From Croceicoccus gelatinilyticus (GTDB lineage Bacteria; Pseudomonadota; Alphaproteobacteria; Sphingomonadales; Sphingomonadaceae), in the NCBI RefSeq assembly GCF_018398395.1, contig NZ_JAHCBF010000010.1, forward strand, positions 1-64,000: a stretch of DNA of 64,000 nt, in the 5' to 3' direction. The notes under the pieces were generated by a model that saw only the letters and a list, made by a program, of their open reading frames with translations, was not told where the DNA came from and searched no databases. The translations under genes and the position numbers were made by a program. Each line of letters begins with the position of its first letter. The first letter of the stretch is position 1. Below are positions 15,483 through 24,583 of the stretch, in pieces.

Positions 15483-16580
15483 ATGCGCCGTATTTTCCTT
15501 TGCCTCGCCGTCCTTGCCATCGGGTTCATGCCCGCTCTTGCGCACGCCGAGCGCGTTCGTGACCTTGGCCAGTTTCAGGGTGTTCGTTCCAACCAGCTCA
15601 CCGGATACGGCATCGTCGTCGGCTTGCCGGGTACCGGCGACGACAACCTTGAATATGTGACGCAGGCCATGAAGGGCGTGTCGGGCCGCATGGGCCTGCA
15701 GCTTCCGCCTGGCGTCCAGCCCGCGCTGAAAAATGCCGCGGCAGTGATCGTTACTGCCGACCTTCCGGCATTTGCAAAGCCCGGCCAGCGCATCGATGTC
15801 ACCGTCTCGACGATGGGCAAGGCCAAGTCGCTTCGTGGTGGTGCACTGATCATGACGCCCCTCTACGGCGCAGATGGCCAGATCTACGCGATGGCACAGG
15901 GCAATCTTGCCGTTGGCGGCCTCGGTGTCTCTGCTGCCGATGGGTCGAAGGTGACGGTGAACGTGCCGACCGTCGGACGCATCGCAGATGGCGGTAGCGT
16001 CGAGCGCTCGGTCCAGACGGGCTTCGAGAGCGGTGAAATCGTGCGCTACAATCTCGCCAGCGCGGACTTCCTGACGGCGAGCCGCGTTCGCGATGCAATC
16101 AACCGGATGCTGCCGGGAACGGCCTCGATCGAGGATGGCGTCACGGTGGCCCTGCGCCTCCCGATGGGCGCGGATCGTCGTGCCAGCCTCATGGCTGCAA
16201 TCGAGATGATCGAGGTTGAACCTGCCGAGACCCCTGCAAAGGTCATCGTGAACTCGCGCACCGGCACCGTGGTGATCAACAGCGCGGTTCGCCTGTCGCC
16301 CGCTGCGATCAGCCATGGCACGCTTACCGTCCGCATTAGCGAAGACCCGATGGTCGTACAGCCTGCGCCGTTCAGCAATGGCGTGACGGCGCTTGAGCCG
16401 AATAGTGCGATCGAGGTGACGCAGGGTTCGGGTCAGGTGGCTCTCTTCGAGCCCGGCGCTTCCCTGTCCGAGATCGTGGATGCACTGAACCTGTTGGGCG
16501 TCGGGGCTTCTGACCTTGTCGCGATCCTCGAGGCGCTCAAACAGGCTGGCGCTCTCAAAGCCGAAATGGTGATCCTGTGA
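15483..16580 (+). CDS. flgI: Flagellar P-ring protein FlgI
   Basis: FlgI forms the periplasmic P ring around the rod. The 365-residue precursor has a signal peptide (cleavage near AHA-ER) and the family motifs VRDLGQFQGVRSNQLTGYGI, VVGLPGTGDD and LTVRISEDP. GGAG precedes the start. Its stop overlaps the GTG start of flgJ. Confidence 0.96.
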   Translation: MRRIFLCLAVLAIGFMPALAHAERVRDLGQFQGVRSNQLTGYGIVVGLPGTGDDNLEYVTQAMKGVSGRMGLQLPPGVQPALKNAAAVIVTADLPAFAKPGQRIDVTVSTMGKAKSLRGGALIMTPLYGADGQIYAMAQGNLAVGGLGVSAADGSKVTVNVPTVGRIADGGSVERSVQTGFESGEIVRYNLASADFLTASRVRDAINRMLPGTASIEDGVTVALRLPMGADRRASLMAAIEMIEVEPAETPAKVIVNSRTGTVVINSAVRLSPAAISHGTLTVRISEDPMVVQPAPFSNGVTALEPNSAIEVTQGSGQVALFEPGASLSEIVDALNLLGVGASDLVAILEALKQAGALKAEMVIL

Positions 16581-16867
16581 TCGGTCCGGTTAAACCAGCC
16601 GGTCTTGCGCTGACGCAGGAGAGGAAGCCGGGCGATCAGTCCGATCTGGCAAAGGCCTGCGAAGGCTTTGAAGCGATCTTCCTGCGCCAGATCCTTTCCA
16701 CCTCGCGCAACAGCGCTTTCAAGAGCGACCTGCTCGGCAGCGAGGCGACCGACACCTTCATGCAGATGCGTGATGAAACTTTTGCCGACGTCGCCGCTGA
16801 ACGCGGCACGCTCGGCATTTCGAAGATGCTCGAGGCGCAGCTCTCGCGCACGACTGGACAGGAGTAA
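16577..16867 (+). CDS. flgJ: Rod-binding protein FlgJ, N-terminal domain only
   Basis: This 96-residue protein corresponds to the N-terminal rod-capping domain of FlgJ (KACEGFEAIFLRQILSTSR, then FMQMRDETFADVAAERG). The muramidase domain found in gammaproteobacterial FlgJ is missing, as is common in alphaproteobacteria. The separate transglycosylase at 7011-7850 probably replaces it. The start is a GTG overlapping the flgI stop. Confidence 0.9.
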   Translation: MIGPVKPAGLALTQERKPGDQSDLAKACEGFEAIFLRQILSTSRNSAFKSDLLGSEATDTFMQMRDETFADVAAERGTLGISKMLEAQLSRTTGQE

Positions 16868-16874
16868 GCCTGGG

Positions 16875-18212
16875 ATGGCTTCCGATCTTATTTCGATTGC
16901 TCGTAGCGGCACACGCACGGCGCGCATGGCGCTGGACGTGGCTGCTCACAATATCGCGAACGCATCGACCGAGGGGTATGTCCGCCGGACTGTGCGCCTT
17001 GAAGAGATCGGCTCGTCCAATGGCGTGACCGCTGCCGGCAAGCTGACCCTGTCGGGTGTCTCGCTGGGCGGTGTCATCCGCAATGCAGATGCATATCGCC
17101 AGTCGGAAGTACGCCGCACAGGTGCTGACGTTGCGCGTGCCAATGCAGAGCTTGAAGGCCTGAAGAACATTGAAGTCGCGCTTGAAGAGAGCGGTCTTTA
17201 CGACGGCATCGTCGGCTTCGAAGCCTCGCTCAAGCGGCTCGAGAGCGACCCTGTCGATCCGGCTTTGCGTGCAGGGGTCGTCGAAGCGGCGCGTGCCATG
17301 GCGTCCAGCTTCAACCTTGCCGACAACGCCCTGAAGGCGTCGAGTGAAGGCACCCTGTTCGCAGCGAAGACCGATGTTGACCAGGTCAACACGCTTGCCG
17401 CCGAACTTGGACGTATCAATCTGAAGCTGTCGCGTTCACCGGTTGGCTCCGGCGACCAGGCGTCGCTTCTCGACCGCCGCGATACGCTGCTCGGTGAGCT
17501 TTCGCAGAAAGTCGGCATCCACACGTCCATCGGAACCGATCAGAATGTCGAGATCCGGATTGGTGACAGCAGTGGTCCGCTTCTGCTTTCCGGCTTCACG
17601 TCGAGCCCGTTCACGATGACGACGGCTGCTGATGGAACGCTTTCGTTTGCAGTAGGGGGCACGGCGGTCGTTCCGGGAGCCGGGTCGCTCGCCGGCCATG
17701 CACAGTCGCTGGACATGGCCTCGGTCGTTCAGGGCAGGCTTGATGATCTTGCAGTCGAGATATCGACGATCTTCAACAATTCGCAGGCCGGCGGCGCAGC
17801 TCTCGATGGCACCGCAGGCAGCCCGCTGTTTGGCGGGACCGGCGCAGCTGACATGAGCCTCCTGTTCCAGGACGGACGGATGATTACGACGGCACCTGCT
17901 GGTTCGCCGGCCAATAGCCGCGACACCAGCCAGCTGGCCGCCCTTAATGCCGCCCTCACCTCGAATGGCGTGGCTGCTGACATGGACAGCCTTCTCTTCG
18001 ACGTCTCCGCGGCGGTGAGCGGCCGGACCGTCACCCGCGACACCCTCGTGACGATTGCTGACAACGCCGAGATATCGTTCCGCGCGCAGGCCGGCGTCGA
18101 TCTCGACGAAGAAGCGGTGAACCTTGTGCGCTTTCAGCAAGCCTTCCAGGCTTCCGGCCGCGTCATGCAGGTCGCTAGCGACACCTTCAACTCTATCCTT
18201 GGCATCAGGTGA
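16875..18212 (+). CDS. flgK: Hook-filament junction protein FlgK
   Basis: FlgK joins hook and filament. The 445-residue protein begins with SDLISIARSGTRTARMALDV and the axial motif HNIANASTEGYVRRTV, and ends with DEEAVNLVRFQQAFQASGRV and a terminal FNSILGIR, both typical of FlgK. The ATG at 16875 follows the flgJ stop by 7 bp; a longer in-frame extension overlapping flgJ is rejected. Confidence 0.94.
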   Translation: MASDLISIARSGTRTARMALDVAAHNIANASTEGYVRRTVRLEEIGSSNGVTAAGKLTLSGVSLGGVIRNADAYRQSEVRRTGADVARANAELEGLKNIEVALEESGLYDGIVGFEASLKRLESDPVDPALRAGVVEAARAMASSFNLADNALKASSEGTLFAAKTDVDQVNTLAAELGRINLKLSRSPVGSGDQASLLDRRDTLLGELSQKVGIHTSIGTDQNVEIRIGDSSGPLLLSGFTSSPFTMTTAADGTLSFAVGGTAVVPGAGSLAGHAQSLDMASVVQGRLDDLAVEISTIFNNSQAGGAALDGTAGSPLFGGTGAADMSLLFQDGRMITTAPAGSPANSRDTSQLAALNAALTSNGVAADMDSLLFDVSAAVSGRTVTRDTLVTIADNAEISFRAQAGVDLDEEAVNLVRFQQAFQASGRVMQVASDTFNSILGIR

Positions 18213-18219
18213 TCTGACA

Positions 18220-19134
18220 ATGACCGGCATCAGCACTACCGCGTTCTATGAACGCTCGCGCATCGACATGACGAAATTGCGCGTCGAGATGGAGAAATAT
18301 CAGGGCCAGCTGGCATCGGGCGAACGCCTCGAGCGTTCTTCTGATGACCCGGTCGCTGCATCGCGGCTTCGTACACTCGCCCGCGATGGCAAGTTGGCGG
18401 AAGTCGACATTGCGAAGAAGGATCGGGCCGTGACCGACCTCCAGCTTGCTGACGAAGCGGTGCGCTCTATTGGCGACCTCGCCATCAAGCTTCGCGAGCT
18501 TTCCGTGCAGGCGGCGAACGATGCGCTGAGTGACGTGCAACGTAAGGCAATCGGTCTGGAGGTCGATGCGATCCACACCCAGCTCGTTTCCTTGGCCAAT
18601 TCCAAGGATATTGGCGGACACGCGCTGTTCGGCGGCGAAGTTACGGGTGATGCGTACCAGGTCGGTGGCGGCGGTTATGCCACCTACATCGGGACTGCGG
18701 TCTCCGGTGAGATTGACCTCGGCGGCGGTCAGGCAGTGACCCGCTCGATTACCGGCCCGGAAATCTTCAATGTCACCGTTGGCGGAACCCCCACTGACCT
18801 CCTGACGGTTGCCAAGGATCTCGCGATCGCACTGGGCGGCGGCTCGGCTGACCCTGCCCAATCGGCAAGGGATGCGCTGGGCGGCATTACTGCTGCCATC
18901 GACAATGTCTCGACGAACCAGACGGTTCTGGGTTCGCGCCTTGTCTGGCTCGACTTTGTCGCTGACAGGAGCACCAACCTCGGCGAGCTTCGTGCGGCGG
19001 AAGAGAATGCAACTGGCGGCGCCGATATCGGTGAGACAATGACCCGTCTGCAGGAAGCCATGGTCGTCCTTCAAGGCAGCCAGGCTGCATTTACGAAGCT
19101 TTCGAGCCTCTCCCTCTTTGATCAGCTGCGCTGA
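18220..19134 (+). CDS. flgL: Hook-filament junction protein FlgL
   Basis: FlgL is the second junction protein, related to flagellin. The 304-residue product has the N-terminal coiled region YQGQLASGERLERSSDDPVA, a flagellin-like IGGHALFGG segment and a C-terminal helix ending in FTKLSSLSLFDQLR. It follows flgK by 7 bp. In this cluster it is probably delivered by the FlgN-like chaperone. Confidence 0.92.
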   Translation: MTGISTTAFYERSRIDMTKLRVEMEKYQGQLASGERLERSSDDPVAASRLRTLARDGKLAEVDIAKKDRAVTDLQLADEAVRSIGDLAIKLRELSVQAANDALSDVQRKAIGLEVDAIHTQLVSLANSKDIGGHALFGGEVTGDAYQVGGGGYATYIGTAVSGEIDLGGGQAVTRSITGPEIFNVTVGGTPTDLLTVAKDLAIALGGGSADPAQSARDALGGITAAIDNVSTNQTVLGSRLVWLDFVADRSTNLGELRAAEENATGGADIGETMTRLQEAMVVLQGSQAAFTKLSSLSLFDQLR

Positions 19135-19171
19135 TCGCATCTGCTGATCTCTTAGAAAGCGAATTCACGCC

Positions 19172-20038
19172 ATGTACGCAGCAATTGGTATCGTCGTTCT
19201 TCTGGTCATGGTGTTCGGCGGTTTCGCGCTCACGGGTGGGGCCCTTGGGCCGGTCATGCACGCCGTTCCTCACGAAATGCTTATCATCGGCGGCGCTGCC
19301 CTTGGCGCGATCATCGCGGGCAACTCGATGCATGAGATCAAGGCGATCGGTTCGGGCTTGATGCGCGCCTTCAAGGGGCCTCGCCATAATAAACAGGACC
19401 ACATGGACATGATCATCTTGAGCAACAAGCTCATGAAGATGTTCAGGCAAGAAGGCCCCAAGGCGGTTGAGAACCATGTGAACGACCCTCACTCTTCGCC
19501 CATTTTCAGCGAGTATCCGCGACTGCTGGCCAATCAGCCGCTGATCGACCTGCTGTGCGACGCAATCGCCCTTCAGGTCGTCTCGTCCGGCTCTATTGAG
19601 CCGCATGCGGTCGAGGAGGTGATGGACAATGCGATGAAGACTCATTTCCATGAACTCCACGAGCCCCAGCACGCTCTGCAGAACCTGGCCGATGCCCTTC
19701 CTGCGCTCGGCATTGTTGCCGCGGTGCTTGGCGTCGTGAAAACCATGGGCTCGATCGATGAGCCGCCGGCGATCTTGGGCGGCATGATCGGATCGGCGCT
19801 TGTCGGCACGTTTCTTGGTGTTCTGCTGGCCTATGGCATCGTCGGCCCCATTGCTGGCCGACTGAAACAGGTAAACGATCAGGACCAGCAGATCTTTCAT
19901 GCCGTGAAGCAGGTCGTGATCGCCTCGCTTCATGGCTGGCCGCAGCCTCTCGTGATCGAAAGTGCGCGGTCGGGTCTCGGTCATTCCAACCGTCCGGGCA
20001 TGTACGAAATGCTCGATGCGCTGAAGGGCGGCCAGTAA
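19172..20038 (+). CDS. motA: Flagellar stator protein MotA
   Basis: MotA and MotB form the ion-conducting stator of the motor. The 288-residue protein has four membrane segments (near residues 3-20, 32-50, 165-190, 200-220), the MotA motif LADALPALGIVAAVLGVVK and GALVGTFLG-type helices (seen as SALVGTFLGVLLAYGIVGP). Length matches MotA of the proton-driven type found in many proteobacteria. motB follows after 2 bp. Confidence 0.96.
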   Translation: MYAAIGIVVLLVMVFGGFALTGGALGPVMHAVPHEMLIIGGAALGAIIAGNSMHEIKAIGSGLMRAFKGPRHNKQDHMDMIILSNKLMKMFRQEGPKAVENHVNDPHSSPIFSEYPRLLANQPLIDLLCDAIALQVVSSGSIEPHAVEEVMDNAMKTHFHELHEPQHALQNLADALPALGIVAAVLGVVKTMGSIDEPPAILGGMIGSALVGTFLGVLLAYGIVGPIAGRLKQVNDQDQQIFHAVKQVVIASLHGWPQPLVIESARSGLGHSNRPGMYEMLDALKGGQ

Positions 20039-20040
20039 CC

Positions 20041-20874
20041 GTGGCCAGCTCCAGCGACGACCTGCGCAACAGCCGCCCGATCATCGTCAAGAAGGTGACC
20101 ATCGTGGAAGGTGGTCACCATGGCGGCGCGTGGAAGGTGGCCTATGCCGACTTCGTGACGGCCATGATGGCTTTCTTCCTGCTGCTGTGGCTGTTGAACT
20201 CGACCACTGAGGCGCAGAAGGCCGGTCTGGCTGACTACTTCACGCCGACGATCGTGCAGATGCGCGACAAGTCTGCTGGTAGTGATGGCCTTCTGGGCGG
20301 CTCGTCGCTCTCCGAGACTACCAAGCTTTCGAATCCGCCTGATCGCACCGGCAACGTCTCGCTGTCCCTTCCCCGCGATGCGAGTGGCGGCGAACTGCGG
20401 GCCGATGCCCAGCGGCGGTCCAAGGCAACGCGAGAGGCTGTCGAGAAGATGCTTCGCTCGACGCCGCGCCTGCGTGAACTTTCCCGCCAGGTTCGCCTCG
20501 TCGATACGACCGAAGGCGTGCGCATGGACCTTGTCGACGATGCGGACTGGTCGATGTTCCAGCTCGGCACCACTGTCCTGACGCCTGATGCCCGCGAACT
20601 GCTCGCTGCCATTGCTGAAGCCGCAGCAAAGCAGGACACGCTTATGACCCTGCGCGGTCATACCGATGCCCTGCCTTGGCGCGAAGGCGTGCAAGGCAAT
20701 AACTGGTCTCTCTCGGCAGGTCGCGCAGAAGCAACGCGACTGGAGCTTCTGCGTGGGGGTATCGGCAAGGGTCGCTTCACGCGGATCGAAGGCGTGGCCG
20801 ATCGCGAGCCACTGATTGCGAACAATCCGAAGGACCCTCGCAACCGGCGTATCTCGATCACCGTCCTGGACTGA
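20041..20874 (+). CDS. motB: Flagellar stator protein MotB
   Basis: This 277-residue protein has the MotB membrane helix with its proton-binding aspartate (AYADFVTAMMAFFLLLWLLN, near residues 36-55) and a C-terminal OmpA-like peptidoglycan-binding domain (LRGHTDALPW, NNWSLSAGRAEATRLEL, then DPRNRRISI). The start is GTG just after the motA stop. Unlike the short ExbD-like protein at 10145-10516, it is a complete MotB. Confidence 0.96.
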   Translation: MASSSDDLRNSRPIIVKKVTIVEGGHHGGAWKVAYADFVTAMMAFFLLLWLLNSTTEAQKAGLADYFTPTIVQMRDKSAGSDGLLGGSSLSETTKLSNPPDRTGNVSLSLPRDASGGELRADAQRRSKATREAVEKMLRSTPRLRELSRQVRLVDTTEGVRMDLVDDADWSMFQLGTTVLTPDARELLAAIAEAAAKQDTLMTLRGHTDALPWREGVQGNNWSLSAGRAEATRLELLRGGIGKGRFTRIEGVADREPLIANNPKDPRNRRISITVLD

Positions 20875-20912
20875 CCGAAAGACTATCCTCAAAATTTGGA
20901 TGCGGGTAATTT

Positions 20913-20924
20913 GCATCCTACAAT
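20913..20924 (+). promoter_or_regulatory. CATCC-TAnAAT promoter element of the hybrid kinase operon
   Basis: The sequence GCATCCTACAAT contains TACAAT, close to a -10 box, directly preceded by CATCC. It lies about 76 bp upstream of the kinase start in an otherwise empty 125-bp gap after motB. Confidence 0.5.
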
Positions 20925-20999
20925 TTACAAGCGCCCTGCTCTCTTCGATTGGAAGCGTCGAGAGCCGGGCGTTTGCTTGGACTTTGAGGACGGACATCA

Positions 21000-23900
21000 A
21001 TGCAGTTTGAACTTCCGCTGGTGCGCAGGCTTGCGCTCGTTGCGTTGGTTTCGGTTTGCTTCGGCGCTTTGGCCTACCTTGGCATTACGCTGACGAGGGA
21101 CACCGGAAGGATTGCTGCGGTCTGGCTGCCCAATGCCGTCCTCCTCTTCGCGATGTTCAAGAGCGGCAAGCATACGTGGCCGCTGCTTTTTGCCGGGGCA
21201 TTTGCGGCGAACATCGCGGTGAACCTTTTCGTAGGCGACGCCCTCCCTGTCGCTGCCGGTCTTGCGATATGTAACACGATCGAAGTCATGGTGGCTTTGC
21301 GGGTGCTCATGGCCTTCGGGACCGAGCGACCTAGCTTCATGCGATTTGAGGAGCTCTGGTCCTTCGTCATTGCGGCTCTTGCCGGAGCTGCCAGCGCCGC
21401 AATCGTCGCAAGCATTGCCCTGCATTTCCTGTCTGGCGCCGAAATGTCGGATGTCCTGTGGAAGTGGCTGAGAGCTGACGTGCTTGGCCTGCTGGTTATC
21501 ACCCCAGCCCTTGTGATCCTAGCCGACGCCTTTCGTCAGCGTGATCGTCTTACTCGTCACAAACTCGGCGAAGCCATTCTGGTAATCGGGTTCGGTTCGT
21601 CAGTCAGCCTCTACACGTTCTGGCAGAGCAGCTTTCCGCTTCTTTTCCTCGATGCACCGCTGGTGCTCCTCTACGCCTTCCGTCTCGGGGCGGTCGGTAA
21701 CGCGATCGCAATCTTGAACCTCGCCCTTGTAGCCACCGTTGCGACTTCGCTCGGGCACGGGCCGATCAGCCTGGTGAAGGGAGATCTTCAGGAGAAGCTG
21801 ATCGTTCTTCAGCTCTTCCTGGCTAGCAGTTTCGCCATGGGTCTGCCGGTCGCGGCGTTGCTGCGCGCGAAGCGGGCAGCGGAAGATCGCTTCCACAAGA
21901 TCGCCAAGCTGTCACCCGTTGGCATCTTCAGCACGCATAGCGACGCTTCGATCCGTTTTGGTAACGATGTCTTCTGGTCCAAGATGGAAGGCGCAGGTTC
22001 CCTTCTCAACACGCCTGAATGGAAGATCCTGAGCGAGATGGAGCGCGGCGAAGAGATCGTAAAGGATGCAGTCGGCCGTACGCTGAAGATCAGGACGCAG
22101 AAGGTCTATAACGACAACGGCGAAGAGGAAGGCATCCTGGGGGCGGTCATCGACATCTCGGCGGAGATCAGCGCACAAAAGAAGCTTTCAGAGGCCAAGC
22201 GCCTCTTCGAGAATCTGACGGAAATGTCGCCCGCAGGCATCTTCCGCACAAGTGCGAGCGGTGAGTGTACCTACGTCAATCGTGCGTGGGAGAGGTTGGC
22301 AGGTATCAACGGCTTTTGTGCGATGGGCATGGGGTGGACCAAATGCCTCCATCCTGACGATGCAGAGCGCGTTGGCGCACTATGGAGCCGTGCCGTTGAA
22401 ACTAGCTCGCCTTTCGAGGTCGAGTTCCGGTTTTTGCATGAGGACGGCACCGTCAAATGGGGCGCTGCACTTTCCCGACCGGAGATTCGGAACAACGGTG
22501 AAGTCGTGGGCTTTATCGGCGTTTGCCTCGATATCACCGATCGCAAGCAGAGCGAGGCCGAGTTGGTCGAAGCGAAGCGCGATGCCGACCGTGCTGCGAT
22601 CTCGAAGAGCCAGTTCCTTGCGAACATGAGCCACGAGATCCGCACGCCGATGAACGGTGTATTGGGCTTTGCCGAGATGCTCTCGAAGGAGGACCTCACC
22701 CATGAGCAGCACAAGCAGGTGCAGATGATCGTGCAGTCGGGTTCGACGATGCAACAGCTCCTGAACGACATTCTCGATATTTCGAAGATGGAAGCAGGCA
22801 AGCTCGAGCTGGCCTACGAACCTATCGACGTGCGCAATCATGTCGAGGTTTGTGTCGAGGGCTTGCGTTCGCTGGCTGAAACGAAGGGCATTGCTCTTTC
22901 GGCGTCGATTGGTTCGATGGTGCCTCACTGCATCAAGAGCGATCCCTTGAGGTTCCGCCAGATCATCAGCAACATCGTTGGCAACGCGATCAAGTTCACC
23001 GAAGACGGCCATGTTTCGGTTAGTGTGAACCATGAGGCAGAAGATGGCTGTGATCGCCTCGTGGTGCGCGTAAGTGACACTGGTATCGGCATACCTGAAG
23101 ACAAGCTCGAAGCGATCTTCGACTATTTCGACCAGGGCAGCGCGGGCGTGACCAACCGCTTCGGCGGCACAGGACTGGGGCTGGCGATCACGAAGAACCT
23201 GATCGAGAAATTCGGCGGATCGATCAACGTCCAGTCGACACAAGGATGCGGCTCGACCTTCTTTATCCGGATTCCCTTCGAGCACTGCTCTGTCCATGAG
23301 ACCGTTGTCCCCAAGGCCGCGCCGATCCCGAACGAAGATCTGGTTGGTGCGCGTGACGTGCGCATCCTCGTGGCGGAGGACAACGAGATCAATGTGCGAT
23401 TGGTCAGGATGATGCTTGAAAAGCTTGGCCTTGAGGCTGAGTACGCCTCGAACGGGCAGGTCGCTATAGATATGGCGGAAACCGCTCGTGACGAGGGCAA
23501 GCCGTTCGGCCTAGTATTCATGGATGTCCGGATGCCGGTCATGGACGGGCTCGAAGCGACCCGGATGCTGCGCCAGAAGGGCTTCACGAAGGCACAGCTG
23601 CCTGTTTTCGCGCTGACGGCGAACTCCTTTGCCGAAGATGTCGAGGCTTGCCTCGAAGCTGGCATGCAGGGCCATCTTGCAAAGCCGCTCTCCTTTGACC
23701 GCCTGCTCGATACTCTCGCCCGTTTCGACAAGCCTTCGGAGAAAAAGGCGACATCCACAGGTGGCCAACCCATGCCAGATCACCTCAAGGTCCAGTTCAA
23801 AGCCCAGAAGGATCGCGCAATCGACGCGCTGGGACGATGGGTCCACGGAGAGCAGCTTGTGCCCCCGTCGGATCTGGAAACGGACCTTCACCAGTTGGCA

Positions 23901-24044
23901 GGTACTGCTGGCTATTTCGGTGAGAGCGATTTCGGTGAGAATTGCAGGACGTGCGAGAGCATCATCCGCACGGGCGATTACCTCGAAGCCAAGCGGCGTG
24001 CCGTTGAGATGTTTGGCGAATCAATTTCGGCCGTGGAAGCCTGA
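21000..24044 (+). CDS. Membrane-bound hybrid histidine kinase (MASE1-PAS-PAS-HisKA-HATPase-REC-HPt)
   Basis: This 1014-residue sensor kinase starts with a multi-pass membrane domain resembling MASE1 (residues 1-290), followed by two PAS-type regions (about 295-390 and 400-520), a HisKA domain with the phosphorylated histidine in FLANMSHEIRTPMNG (about H545), an ATPase domain (NIVGNAIKFTEDG and GTGLGLAITKNL), a receiver domain (phospho-Asp near 842 in FMDVRMPVMDG) and a C-terminal HPt-like region (LHQLAGTAGYFG, His near 964). It is followed after 2 bp by a single-domain response regulator, its likely partner. Its location between motB and flagellin suggests control of motility, but the signal is unknown. 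Confidence 0.9.
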   Translation: MQFELPLVRRLALVALVSVCFGALAYLGITLTRDTGRIAAVWLPNAVLLFAMFKSGKHTWPLLFAGAFAANIAVNLFVGDALPVAAGLAICNTIEVMVALRVLMAFGTERPSFMRFEELWSFVIAALAGAASAAIVASIALHFLSGAEMSDVLWKWLRADVLGLLVITPALVILADAFRQRDRLTRHKLGEAILVIGFGSSVSLYTFWQSSFPLLFLDAPLVLLYAFRLGAVGNAIAILNLALVATVATSLGHGPISLVKGDLQEKLIVLQLFLASSFAMGLPVAALLRAKRAAEDRFHKIAKLSPVGIFSTHSDASIRFGNDVFWSKMEGAGSLLNTPEWKILSEMERGEEIVKDAVGRTLKIRTQKVYNDNGEEEGILGAVIDISAEISAQKKLSEAKRLFENLTEMSPAGIFRTSASGECTYVNRAWERLAGINGFCAMGMGWTKCLHPDDAERVGALWSRAVETSSPFEVEFRFLHEDGTVKWGAALSRPEIRNNGEVVGFIGVCLDITDRKQSEAELVEAKRDADRAAISKSQFLANMSHEIRTPMNGVLGFAEMLSKEDLTHEQHKQVQMIVQSGSTMQQLLNDILDISKMEAGKLELAYEPIDVRNHVEVCVEGLRSLAETKGIALSASIGSMVPHCIKSDPLRFRQIISNIVGNAIKFTEDGHVSVSVNHEAEDGCDRLVVRVSDTGIGIPEDKLEAIFDYFDQGSAGVTNRFGGTGLGLAITKNLIEKFGGSINVQSTQGCGSTFFIRIPFEHCSVHETVVPKAAPIPNEDLVGARDVRILVAEDNEINVRLVRMMLEKLGLEAEYASNGQVAIDMAETARDEGKPFGLVFMDVRMPVMDGLEATRMLRQKGFTKAQLPVFALTANSFAEDVEACLEAGMQGHLAKPLSFDRLLDTLARFDKPSEKKATSTGGQPMPDHLKVQFKAQKDRAIDALGRWVHGEQLVPPSDLETDLHQLAGTAGYFGESDFGENCRTCESIIRTGDYLEAKRRAVEMFGESISAVEA

Positions 24045-24046
24045 TA

Positions 24047-24457
24047 GTGGGGCGCATCATCCTCGCCGAGGACGATCCTATCCTCGGAGAGATCGTCAAG
24101 GACCGCCTGTTTGACGCTGGCCATGCTGTCGGATGGCTCTGCGACGGTGAGGCGGCCTTGGCCGCCATGCACTTCAGGGCCCCTCACCTCGCCATCCTCG
24201 ATCAGCGAATGCCGAAGAAGTCCGGTATCGAGGTCCTGCAGGAGATGAGGCTCGACCCTGACCTTTCGATGGTTCCTGTCATGATGCTCACGCTCGTCAA
24301 TGGCGAGCAGGACCAACGGATTGCCTTCTACGAGGGTGCGGATGAGTATGTGACGAAACCAGCTGACTTGGAGCGCTTGGTATTTCTGGCCGAAGATCTC
24401 ATCGGCAGGCGCATCACGAGGATCAGCGGTCTCGATTCATTCAAGCTCGTAGCCTGA
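24047..24457 (+). CDS. Single-domain response regulator
   Basis: This 136-residue protein is a receiver domain only: acidic pair in LAEDDPILGE, phospho-acceptor aspartate in LAILDQRMPKKSG, threonine in MMLTLVNG and lysine in YVTKPADLERL. The start is GTG, 2 bp after the hybrid kinase stop. With no output domain it may act by protein contact, for example in a phosphorelay with the upstream kinase's HPt region or at the motor like CheY. Confidence 0.9.
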   Translation: MGRIILAEDDPILGEIVKDRLFDAGHAVGWLCDGEAALAAMHFRAPHLAILDQRMPKKSGIEVLQEMRLDPDLSMVPVMMLTLVNGEQDQRIAFYEGADEYVTKPADLERLVFLAEDLIGRRITRISGLDSFKLVA

Positions 24458-24507
24458 CCGGTTCAGGCTCGGGCCTTGGTTCCAGATAACCATTGTACGC
24501 AAAAGAA

Positions 24508-24537
24508 AAGGCCCGGCGGAATGAACCGCCGGGCCTT
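24508..24537 (-). terminator. Strong terminator of the flagellin gene
   Basis: A perfect 12-bp stem (AAGGCCCGGCGG and its complement) with a 6-nt loop is followed, in the flagellin direction, by a T-rich tract (TTTTCTTTT). It lies 46 bp after the flagellin stop and separates it from the convergent response regulator. Confidence 0.9.
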
Positions 24538-24583
24538 GGACAACCGTTCTCTCGGGGGGAGTGAGGGAACGGCCCCCTCATTC

